Positions 25,300-35,690 of a DNA stretch of 64,000 nucleotides are shown in pieces; the first letter of the stretch is position 1, and every line of letters begins with the position of its first letter. Source of the DNA: Caprimulgus europaeus (lineage: Eukaryota; Chordata; Aves; Caprimulgiformes; Caprimulgidae); the NCBI GenBank assembly GCA_907165065.1, contig OU015523.1, positions 115,904,246 through 115,968,245 of the forward strand, given 5' to 3'. The notes under the pieces are model-generated. The model saw nothing but the letters and a program-made list of their open reading frames with translations. It searched no databases and was not told the origin of the DNA. The position numbers and the translations under genes were made by a program.

Positions 25300-26441
25300 T
25301 GTGGTGGGTTGACCCTGGCTGGACACCAGATGCCCACCAAAGCCCACTCTATCACTCCCCCTCTTTAGCTGGACAGGGGGGAGAAAATATAATGAAAGGC
25401 TCGTGGGTGGAGATAAGGACAGAGAGAGATCACTCACCAATTACTGGCACGGGCAAAACAGACTCAACTTGGGGGAAAAATGAATTTTAATTCATTACCA
25501 ATCAGATCAGAGGATGATAATAATAGATAAAACCGAATCTTAAAACACCTTCCCCCCACACCTCCATTCTTCCCCAGCTCAACTTCTCTCCTGATTTCTC
25601 TACCTCCTCCCCCCAGCAGCACAGGGGGACAGGGAATGGGGTTGGGGTCAGTTCATCACATGTTGTTTCTGCTGCTCCTTCCTCCTCAGGGGGAGGACTC
25701 CTTCCCCTGCACCAGCGTGGGGTCCCTCTCACGGGAGACAGTCCTCCACCAACTTCTCCAATGTGAGTCTTTCCCATGAATGAAAGTTCTTCACGAACTG
25801 CTCCAGCCTGGGTCCATTCCATGGGGTGCAGTCCTTCAGGAAGGGACTGCTCCAGCGCGAGTCCCCCACGGGGTCACAAGTCCTGCCAGCAAACCTGCTC
25901 CGGCGTGAGCTCCTCTCTCCATGGGGCCACAAGTCCTGACAGGAACCTGCTCCAGCGTGGGCTTCCCATGGGGTCACAGCCTCATTCGAGCATCCAACTG
26001 CTCCAGCATGGGGTCGTCAATGGGCTACAGATGGACATCTGCTCCAACATGGACCTCCATAGGCTGCAGAGGGACAGCCTGCCTCACCATGGTCTTCACC
26101 ATAGGCTGCAGGGGAATCTCTGCTCTGGCACCTGGAGCACCTAATCCCCCTCCTTCTTCACTGACCTTGGTGTCTGCAGAGTTGTTTCTCTCACTTATTC
26201 TCACTCCACTCTCTGGCTTCCACCACAAGGTTTTTTTTTTCCCCCTCTTCTTAAATACATTACCACAGAGGTGCTACCACTGTCGCTGATGGGTTCAGCT
26301 TTGTCCAGCTGCAGGTCCATCTTGGAGCTAGCTGGCATTGGCTCAGTTTGACATGGGTGAAGCTTCTAGCAGCTTCTCACAGATGCCACCCCTGTAGTCT
26401 CCCCCCCAGCTACTAAAATCTGGCCAGACAACCCCAGTACA
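25300..26441 (-). mobile_element. Long solo LTR of an avian endogenous retrovirus
   Basis: On the plus strand it starts tgtggtgggttgaccctgg and ends aaccccagtaca. On the minus strand it therefore begins TGTACTGGGG and ends CAACCCACCACA. Minus is preferred because the ttttgcccgtg and ccttatctccacccacgag blocks then lie near the 3' end, as in the R/U5 of related avian LTRs, and because the partial copy at 38510-39207 shows the same order on the plus strand. The middle holds eight degenerate repeat units (separate entry). G+C is clearly higher than in the flanks. Frames of up to 122 codons inside are not retroviral genes and are best read as chance. The flanks tcaac and cccac agree poorly, so no target duplication is claimed. 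The right boundary may be off by a few bases. No internal retroviral region adjoins it. Confidence 0.82.
25707..26052. repeat. Eight degenerate 41-52 bp tandem units inside the LTR
   Basis: A block like ctgctccagcgtggg recurs at about 25707, 25753, 25798, 25847, 25895, 25947, 25998 and 26039. Spacings are 46, 45, 49, 48, 52, 51 and 41 bp. Between anchors, phrases such as cacggggtcacaagtcctg and catggggtgcagtccttcag recur with substitutions. This is a diverged minisatellite within the LTR, probably in U3 given the minus orientation. Retroviral U3 repeats can act as enhancers; whether these did is not shown. Confidence 0.85.
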
Positions 26442-28829
26442 CCCACCTGCTGCAGGTAACAGCTTCTCTGAGCACTCTCACTGCAAAAAAGTTATCACCT
26501 GAGCCAGCTCTGGCCACCTTCAGTGACTGCTTGAGACCAAGCCAAACTATGGTTTAAAGACACTAATAAGGACTTCTGCAATGACTTCCTTTCACTGAGC
26601 TGTCTGAGCACAACTTTCAGCCCTCTCAGCCACACTAAGAGAAGGGTGGCTCTCTGCAGGTTAAACAGTAAACTTTGCTAGGCCAGGAAGATGAGGAAAC
26701 CAGTCAATCTCTTCTTCTGCTGAGGACGGAAAATGTCAGAAAAACCTTCTCTAGCTCATTATTTGACTGATGGTCAGGAATATGTGTTTGGGGACAAGCT
26801 CTGAAATCACTTTTAGTCTCTCTTGTCACACTGGATTTAGGCTAGGAAGAGAATCTTCTCAGCATGGCACAACCCTGGCAGAGCTCTTTCCTGTAGAAGC
26901 TCTGTAATTCAGCCAAATCTTTTTCATTAGTAACCTCATACCATGGCTGGAAACAGCATGAGCCAGCAAAAACAGGTGTCTGTCAGTGTGCACCCAGGCT
27001 TGTGCCAGGATAACTAAAAAGGATTTAGGCTGTGGAGCTTCTTCTGCACCTCTGACTGACATGGTATCATGGCTTTGTTGTTAGACCTTTCTGTGGTGAC
27101 CATGCAAGTGGTGATGAACAGGGCAATGGGACTTAGTGTGGAAAGGTTACAGTGAACTTTCTGCCACTCCTAAGGCTGCCCACAAGGTTTCCTCTTCCAC
27201 CTTGTGCCTCAGCTGTTCCCATATGGTTTGCATCACAGAGTGCAAAGATAACACCCAAAGAGTTCTGTAAATTATAATGATTTAAGTTATGGCATGAAAT
27301 GGCTGAACTCCTTCTGTTGTGAGGGTGGAGGGAGAGTCAGGCTCCTTCAGCAGAGGGACAAAAGCATCAGTTCTCATAGTAAATGTCTGGGACGTAAATA
27401 TTTAATTCATTTGAGCATTTTTGAACTTTTTAACCTGCATGCCCAAACCTACTCCCAGTAGAAGGAATTAATTTCAATAGAGCTTGAAAACAGCCTGTGT
27501 CAGAGAAGCATCCGATTGATTTTTGTGCATTTGCCTGCTTAAGTACAAAGGATCTCTGATATATGTTTGAAATCAGTGCACCAGGAAGAACCCAGAAGTC
27601 TTTGTACCAGGGCAGCTGTGAAGCCCTGAGACACCATGGAAGCAGGCTGACCTCTTCTTTTGAGCTGGTCCTTGGATGTGCAGAGGCTGCCGTGCCCCTA
27701 TTTAGGCTGCTCCGTGCTTCTGTGCTGACATTTTTTTCCAATATGTGTCAGTTCCATGAACAGAGAAATTCAACAAAATGAGGGCAAGTGTCACCCGTAC
27801 TTAGCATTAGCGATGCAGGGAAAAAGGTGCCATAAAAGTCAATATTCCAACACAACCAGAAGACTGATCTATAACTGCTGTGTGGTTATCATACTGATTA
27901 GCTCAAATAGCATGTTCACATCACTAATATACATTTAGCTGAAAATATCATGAGCGATCCAAGGCTTTAGTCTAGAATAAAGTCTTACGTATTGTGACAG
28001 ACAGAACAAGGACACACTGCTACAGACTCATCTACATCTTAATCAAGCTCTGACTGAAACAGGAGGCTTGATCTTATTACTGTAGTCATCTATTTGTAAT
28101 TTCAGTAGAGAAGAGAAAGCTACAGAGAGATTTTCAATAGCCTCTCTCTTGTTCCTCAATTGCAAAAGTCCTTCCAGCAAAGCTGAGGCTTTCATACAGG
28201 TTTTGTTTGCTGTGTCCATTTTCCAAACAAGTAGGCTTGAAAGCTGGGGGAATCTAGGTCAACTGAAATGCTGCGGTCCTTGAAGTGGCTTGTTTGTGCA
28301 AACATCCTGTAAAATCTGGATTCTCAAAACTCAGCTGCATTTTCTCATTTATATACTCTTATTTTTATTTCCTTTTTTTTTTTAAACAACATTTATTAAT
28401 GCCTTCCTCTGGAGGTTTCTTAAGAGGGAGGCAAAAGTGTTTTACTCTTCAAAAGAAATAGGTTGGAAAATTCAATAGTACTTCACGTCTCTTGCCAAGC
28501 ACAGTAATTACACAGGCTGCAGCAAATATTTAAAGAAAAGAAACATTTTTTTCTCATTGCCAGCTTTGTTGATGATAATAAAAGAGTGAGAAGATATGAA
28601 AAAGCTTGAAATGAGAAATATGGATGGAGAAATAGAAAAATGAATTAGCACACAACTGTCTTCCCACAGGATATCTCCTTTATTTCAGAGAAATATTTCC
28701 ATTTGGAGGAAAGGATTTTAAGAATAGCTACGGATTAAAGATGTTTTATTATTTTTATCTTGTTATAAAAAACCAAAACCCACCAAATACCCAAACTAAA
28801 ATGGGCTGTTGGAGTTAAGGGAATATCCT

Positions 28830-28861
28830 GGTTGTCTCTGTTAGTGGTTGTCTCTGTTAGT
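28830..28861 (+). repeat. Perfect 16-bp tandem duplication
   Basis: ggttgtctctgttagt occurs at 28830-28845 and again at 28846-28861 without mismatch. This is a recent local duplication. Confidence 0.85.
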
Positions 28862-29561
28862 TTTAATTGCCAAGGAACAAGATATATCTTTAATATGTTA
28901 CTCTTTGTAAATTAAGGGACTGTATTTTTTTCAATTTTTTTTTATTATTTCTCTCTGAAAAGGTCTCCCAGACAATAGCAGAAAGTTATCCAGCATTTTG
29001 GAAAGAATACAAATAGATCATAATTATGATGATTTTGTTTTGGTTTTTTAAAATTATTCTTTGATATGATATTGTCTATTCTTCCTCAAAGAATGCCCCT
29101 TTTCTGGAGAGTCATATAATAAAAGCTATATTTTTTGTTCACTTAAGGCATTAGGTAAGACAGTAGCTTAAATCCACAACACTCCCTGACCTCTCCTTGC
29201 ATTTCCAGATCACCACTTGTCTCTGAGTGGCCAATGACTGAACTACCCATAGACCTTTTTGAGCGTGACTTTAAATCCTGCCCTCATCTTCTCAGGGCAA
29301 GGCTGAGACCTGCTTCTCTGGGAGAGGCATCGATGCAAGGGGTGGTGGGACAGATGGAGGCAGGAAGGGTTGGCCATCCTTCCCTGTCCTATGGTTGTCC
29401 CTATAGGTGACAAGCCTTGTCCAGCTTTTTCTGCTGGAGTCCCCTCAATCATCCAAAGCCCTGAAGGTGCATAAGAAGATTATATTCAAGCAATGTCCTT
29501 AAGTGAGAACAAAAGATATATAGATGCTGCCATAGCTATTTTCCTCCCTACCTTGCTGGTA

Positions 29562-29600
29562 GGGTGATGACGAGGAATTAAGGTTGATGACGAGGAATTC
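29562..29600 (+). repeat. 20-bp-period tandem duplication
   Basis: The core tgatgacgaggaatt is present at 29565-29579 and 29585-29599. The adjoining bases differ slightly between the two copies, so it is an imperfect 20-bp duplication. Confidence 0.85.
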
Positions 29601-30722
29601 TACTTATCTGAGGTGACAGTCTACATGGAGGGGAAAGCAGAGGTGAGCTGGTATCTTTTTCAATGTATCTGTAGGTGCCATGTTTGTCTTCTGAACACCC
29701 ACCTTCTCTTCCTTTAACAGCTTCTTCATCATTGTTTCATTGACCTCACTTAACATCCTCTCTAACTGGCCCGGATGTTAGAACATTTTTCCTAATGCTT
29801 ACTTTTAATGTCTTTATTTTCCTGCTTTTAGACCATTATTCCTGGTTTAAACACCTTAAATATATTCCCCTGTTCTTTCCTATTATTTCCTCTGAATATA
29901 TTTTCTTGTCTGCAGTTATCGTAGCCTTTCACTGTTATTTTCTCTGAGCAGCATTAAGCTTCCAATACAAAAGGATAATCAGAGAATCTCTGTCTCAGTG
30001 CAATTTACCTCTACATAAAAAATGGTCTTATTTAATCTCTGGTAGTATGCACTTTATTCTGTTTCTGTATGGAACATCTTACATGGAAAGCACAAAAGAT
30101 CCACAACTTAAGTATTTAAAAAAAAACCCATTCAGAATGTGCTCATTTAAAAATATCCAGAAAATCCAAATCTGTGGCAGTGCAGTGTTAAGTCTTTCTT
30201 CTGAATAAAGAAAGGTGTGACAATTAATAAAAACAGATACATAATCAAGTTCTGCTGCACAAGGAGCTACCACACATCAGCTGAGCATAAATATAGGCTG
30301 GAGGTTTTTCCAACTCTGTCAACCAGTGAGGTAATTTATGCAAAACTCAGCAAAAGAGACCTGCATTTCAGGAATTTCACAGATTATTTCTCTTCATGAC
30401 ACTGTAGGTCTCTATTAGACATCAGAGTCTGTCTCAGGACACATAGGCGGGTCTATTGGCCATAGACTTCCATGGTGCAGTATAACACAGCAAGTCAAGG
30501 GTGAGTGTGGTTACCATTGCTATCAGGGACTGTAATGGTGATTTTCCCCTGTAATATAAAGCAATATCAATAGTTCTCTTCTTGTTGTATGTGCCCCGTT
30601 GTTCAGAAGCTTCATGTATCACATGGATAAATTAGTTAGCCTAAGTTTGGTAGACAAGCTATCATTCACATAAGTGAGATTTCCACATGCAGTTAAGATA
30701 TTTTGTTTGCCATCCTTTAAGA

Positions 30723-30780
30723 TAATTGTTGCTGGGGGCGGGGGGGTGAGGGGGGAGCGGTAATTGTTGAGGAGGTGGGG
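30723..30780 (+). repeat. G-rich tract with quadruplex potential between short repeats
   Basis: Runs of five, seven and six G are separated by c and tga at about 30734-30756, with a further gggg ending at 30780. This satisfies the usual four-tract quadruplex pattern when the long runs are split. The 9-mer taattgttg precedes the G-rich block (30723-30731) and recurs after it (30761-30769). On the minus strand it is a C-rich tract. Confidence 0.8.
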
Positions 30781-33700
30781 AATGACACACCACAAAATGG
30801 AGCTTTTCTTTCTGACGAAATTTTTTCCTTTTTTTTTTGGCTTCCTGCAAAGTGCAGAACTCAGAAATTGTGTCTTCCACTCCCTGTCTGCTTGTCAAGA
30901 TACTGCTTGTCCAAAACAATTATCATTTTAAATTTGGACAGAAAAACACACACAAGATTGTAATTATCAGTTATTCAGCTGGTCAATTGTTGCTTTTCCA
31001 TTTTTTTCTTTTCTAAATCTTCAGAAACTGATAAAGGTCTTTCATTACAGTTTCTTTTCACCAGCATTTTGGTGAAAATATACCAAATGAAAAGCAATCT
31101 TTAATTAATTTTTCTTTTGTAGCAGAACAGTGCAGTAGGAAGCTCTGTCTTCTTTATTGGGTGTGGAACTGAGATTCAGTGGATAAAATTTCTTGTCCAC
31201 TGTCACATGGTCCCAATACACCCCACCATATGAAATGCAAGTACAATCTTGCATTCAAGGGTTGTGTTTCAGCCTCTATTTGCTTTCTTGAGATAAAAAT
31301 CAGCACATCAAGAAAAAAGTAAGTGGAAGTAGGATGCTACCACTTCAAAATCCTGATATATTTGCTTTGCTGGCTCTATTTTTCTTCCGTACAAGTCAGG
31401 AGTGCCACAGGGTGGGTGCACGCTTTGGCCGCTTGCAGGCTCCTAGCCTGTTGATGTCCACCTTGGCCACTTTCAGAGAGCAGACACAAAGTGTGCAGGC
31501 AAGGATAACTTCAGGGTGCCCTGGTGGGTATCTCAGTGAGAATGAAACAGGGATCAGGAAGGACACACTGGGTGCTCCCAGAGGCTGTTGGAGCCATCTC
31601 TGTGCTATCGATCACTGATCCCCAGGCTGCATCATCCATCTTCCCCTTTCCCTTCTTGATTGAAAATCATTCAGAGGAGAGTTATTAAAGCCAAAGAAAA
31701 TATATGTTGACTCTGGGAGAGGCAAAGCAGAATAATTACTCAGGACCTGTCATTTTAAATGATTCTTACTGTATTTTTAATGCTCCTGCATTTCTGGGAG
31801 AAGCTGTTACAAAGTGGTTGTATATGCCAGTAATTGAAACTGAGCATAATGCTCATTAAGGCCTAAATAAGGATGAAGAAGATGATCACCAGGATGTATA
31901 AAATTGATGGTGTTGCATTAGCTATTATAAAACAATCCTAATTATAAAACATCCCAGGTCTTCTATCAATCATCCTTCTCTCATTCACCTTTTCCGTTTT
32001 GATCCAAACACACATTACTCATATGGCCTGAACCAGGTCCCTTGCTGCATCTGCTGCGTGGTCCCGACGGTGGTTATTGAGTATGGACCTTATGAGGAAA
32101 GAAACCACAGCAACAAATGCAGCACAGACTGGAGTCAATAGCTTGGGTATGCAAGGCTTGTGGCACACACTCATCTTTTGAATTCCTGATGCGTGTGGTT
32201 CTACTACATTTACCCATTAATGAATGAAATAACTGTGTTTCAAAAACAACGTTTTCCAATTAAATCTTGGTTACTGTCAAGAATGGGGTTTTAGCTAGCT
32301 TTTGAATTATGACTTTTGTGCGTCTTGGTGTGCATAAGAATAAGTAGAATGGCAAGAAATTCAGTGATGCTCCATTCTCTGTGGCTCCAAAATAGAAAAC
32401 GAAAAAAGAAATAAAAATTCAGTTATTGAAAAAACATCGTTAAAAAGACATTTCCTGGAACAAAGGGGTTTTCTACAATACCAGATAAATAGTTTGCATT
32501 TAAATCTTTTTAAGGCTTAGTTTTTAATCAAAATACAAAATTCCACATGAAAAAGTGGACAGGGGAAGTTTATAGTCTTCATAACCAAAGTTTTATAGTC
32601 ACTTTACTAAGGACTTCAGATATTTATAAAAAAACCTAAACCAGCTAGGCTTAGATTAAGAAAAATATATTAAAAGAGTTCTAATGAAGTTTTTCTGTCT
32701 AGTTGTGCTCCTGAGACCCGCTACTAGCAAGCCTAAGAATGACACTTTTTGCCTTTGTCTCAGGAAAAAGCCTGAGACCAGCTCTGCACATTATGTTGGT
32801 CGCCAAGCAGTCTCTGAACAGCAGGGTCTCTCAGTAGATCCAGAGCCTGCTGAAGTGTATGAAAAGCTGCCCAAATAATTGCAGCTGGCTTTGATCAGAA
32901 CACATGATAAAAGGCAATGTGAAACAATGGGTAAAATTAAAGAAAAAATGTTAAAAAAAAATAAATTGTAAAAGCAAAGTAGACAGAGTTTTAAAAGGTT
33001 TCCATATTCCCTCAGTAAATAATTCATAGTTTTGGTGCCAAAGTTTCAGTATAAAAGAAGATCTAAGAAATAAAAAAAAAAAATTCTATTAAAATCCTCA
33101 AAAGAAAAAAAGAAGCCTTCATTACGGTTACTTTAACCAAAATCAAAATATTTAGTTTGTAGTCAGCTTAGCCACAGACTGAGCTTATTGGTGGAGGTCT
33201 GATTCCTGGTTCCTTTACTCTTCCCTACATTTCCAGTGGTACTGAGAAGCCAGCTCTCTCTTAACAAATGTCCACAATACACTGTGAGTGCCCCAGGATT
33301 TCAGACATACCATGGTACAACAGCTGAGTCTGTATCTCACAATAGGAGCACAGGTGTCCAAACAGCATCACCTGTGAAGCACCACTGTGCTATGGGAGCT
33401 AGAAACTTATTTTTTCAACCGAGTTAGATGACAACATCACAGTTCCATTCAATAAATGCAAACAACTTCTTTGACTTTTCTAAAATCAAAAACTCATGGG
33501 AAAAAAGTAGGTAAACTGCCTTTTTTTGTTTTGTCTTAAGATGGAAACAGTTTGTTAAACAGGCAACAGTGAAAGAAGTGCTCTGAATTTTGTTGTTGAA
33601 AAGCAGCTAAAAAATAACATAGAGAGTATATTATTAATGCTATTACATTATTAATTATATTGATGATGGAAGTATGGCACTGGCTTACTCATGGTCACCA

Positions 33701-34737
33701 CATCAGATGATGCCTGTACTGCACATCCTTAGCCATCCCAGTGCCAGTGAGTATCTTTTACCACTCTAAGAAGTGATGGTGAAATGTTTTACTACACTAA
33801 ATCCCATCATGTCCTCCTTGAGCACAGGAGACCTCCTGGGCTTGTCTAGGTAAGTCATGCCAGGTCTTGTAGCTGGTGGTACATGAGGTTAAGATAGCCA
33901 AAAATTTATATTCAATGATCTCTAGCTGTAAGCTGAAGGAGGGGGATTTCTTCTGTACACAGCTCAAATCTCTGCTGGGACAGCTTTTGGAGCAAATAGA
34001 GAAAGTAACCTGGACTTTGGTGTCTGAGGCATTAACCCCACCGTCACTGCATCCCTTTCACTGAAGGATGACCACTATTCTTTTTCCCCTAAAGAATGAG
34101 AAATTGCAGCCTTTGTAGTGCTCTGGGAACCTTCACCGAGTATGGATTTCATTACTATGATTGTGCTGTAGTGAGATAGCTGGTGATATCATCACTCCCT
34201 TAACATGCAACGGCAATCAAGTATGACTATGGCAAGCTGTAATACCAGCAGTGTGGAAACGCTGGATGAGTCATCAGGGCCCACTAATGCATTTTCCAGC
34301 TGTCTCTCCTGCTCCCTTTCCATCTTTGTTTCCCCTATTGTATTTTCAGAATCTAAGGAAAGGGGAAAGAGGCCTTAAGATTACTGTGTTTGATATGCTC
34401 TTCTTAGAAGAGCTTACAGAAGACATAAAAGCTTAAAACTGAGGGACAATTACAGTGCAAGCGATGTTGCTACTCTGCCCCAGGCTGCCTTGCAGAAGTA
34501 GGGGCGTGAGATAGAGCAAGGACTGCTTTCATCCCAAGCTGCAGCTGTGCAGCACCACAGTCTCAAAGCGAGCTAGCCAGACACCAAGGCATGGTCCATT
34601 TTCAGGCATGCTTGATAACAAATGAAAAATCAAAACTATTTGCTGTGCTGTTTGGTAACCAGTGTGTTATGCATTGATCAACCTCTGTCCCCTTCTATGG
34701 GACAAAGTTTTATGTCCCATCAACATAGGGTACCTGT

Positions 34738-35690
34738 GACCGGGATGTACCTACCCCATATTATTCAATATATTCATCAATGACCTGGATGAGGGAGCAG
34801 AGTGCACTGTCAGCAAGTTTGCTGATGATAAAAAGCTGGGAGGGAGGATTGGCTGACATGCCAGAAGGCGGTGATGCCATCCAGAGAGGCCTGGACAGGC
34901 TGGAGAGCTGGGCAGGGAAAAACTTGATGAAATATAATAAGGGCAAGTGTAGGGTGTTGCACCTGGGCAGGAACAACCCCAGGTTCCAGTATAGGTTGGG
35001 GAATGATCTCCTAGAGACCAGTGTAGGGGAAAGGGATCTGGGAGTCCTGGTGGACAGCAGGATGACCATGAGCCAGCACTGTGCCCTTGTGGCCAGGAAG
35101 GCCAATGGCATCCTGGGGTGCATTAGAAGGGCTGTGGTTAGTAGGTCGAGAGAGGTTCTCCTCCCCCTCTACTCTGCCCTGATGAGGCCACATCTGGAAT
35201 ATTGTGTCCAGTTCTGGGTCCCACAGTTCAGGAAGGACAGGGAACTGCTTGAGAGAGTCCAGCACAGAGCCACCAAGTTGATTAAGGGAGTGGAGCATCT
35301 CCCTTATGAGGAAAGGCTGAGGGAGCTGGGCCTCTTTAGCTTGGAGAAGAGAAGACTGAGGGGTGACCATATTCATGTTTATAAATATGCTAAGGGCGAA
35401 TGTCAGGAGGATGGAGCCAGGCTCTTCTCAGTGATGTCCAATGGTAGGATAAGGGGCAATGGGTGTAAGCTGGAATACAGGAGGTTCCACTTAAACTTCA
35501 GAAGGAACTTCTTTACTGTGAGAGTAACAGAGCACTGGAACAGGCTACCCAGGGAGCTTGTGGAGTCTCCTCTGGAGACATTCAAGACCCGCTTAGACAC
35601 CTTCCTGTGTGATCTCCGGCAGGGGGATTGGACTAGATGATCTTTTGAGGTCCCTTCCAATCCCTGACATTCTGTGATTCTGTGATATCT
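34738..35690 (+). mobile_element. CR1 LINE, 5'-truncated, well preserved
   Basis: The insertion starts inside the reverse-transcriptase domain ([18 protein letters not shown] codons from 34755) and runs through the C-terminal pol and a roughly 50-bp 3' UTR. It ends in gacattctgtgattctgtga near 35687, the CR1 octamer tail. Length is about 950 bp. It has the longest open pol frame in the window, which suggests a younger insertion than its neighbours. Its 3' sequence differs from the 24/52/61 kb copies, so it is a different subfamily. As usual for CR1, no clear target-site duplication is visible. Confidence 0.95.
34755..35640 (+). pseudogene. CR1 ORF2 reverse-transcriptase remnant
   Basis: The original protein was the CR1 ORF2 product, an endonuclease-reverse transcriptase that copies the element RNA into chromosomal DNA. 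Only the end of RT and the C-terminal region remain. The catalytic FADD box is intact at 34818-34829. One extra G at about 34851-34852 then shifts the frame. After it, a single open frame runs to a TGA at 35638-35640, the natural end of ORF2. An ATG at 34780 opens this later frame, giving a nominal 286-codon ORF, but its first ~25 residues are out of the pol frame. Recognisable C-terminal motifs include [16 protein letters not shown]-like [41 protein letters not shown] and [10 protein letters not shown]. The endonuclease and most of RT are missing, so it cannot act on its own. Confidence 0.93.

Larger units (their letters stand above)
26442..34737. other. Non-coding DNA, no gene recognised
   Basis: About 8.3 kb with patches of higher G+C (26.4-27.4, 29.2-29.5 and 31.4-31.6 kb) amid AT-rich sequence. 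The 94-codon frame at 31334-31618 and the 103-codon minus frame at 27430-27741 lie in such patches but show no domain I recognise. The stretch 31740-31960 is rich in TAAT-type cores, reads unlike the rest, and is a weak candidate conserved non-coding element. Poly(A/T) runs are frequent. No transposon end was found. Confidence 0.6.

Noticed and set aside
25502..26289. Several frames of 82-122 codons on both strands around 25.5-26.3 kb
   Set aside because: They overlap one another in different frames inside an LTR with higher G+C and tandem units. None resembles a retroviral or host protein.
20474..26441. Considered whether the LTRs at 20.5 and 25.3 kb bound one provirus
   Set aside because: They belong to different LTR families, lie in opposite orientation, and no gag, pol or env similarity lies between them.
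31334..31618. 94-codon frame in a locally GC-richer patch, considered as an exon or processed gene fragment
   Set aside because: No recognisable protein family, and no poly(A) tail or flanking duplication to support a retrocopy.
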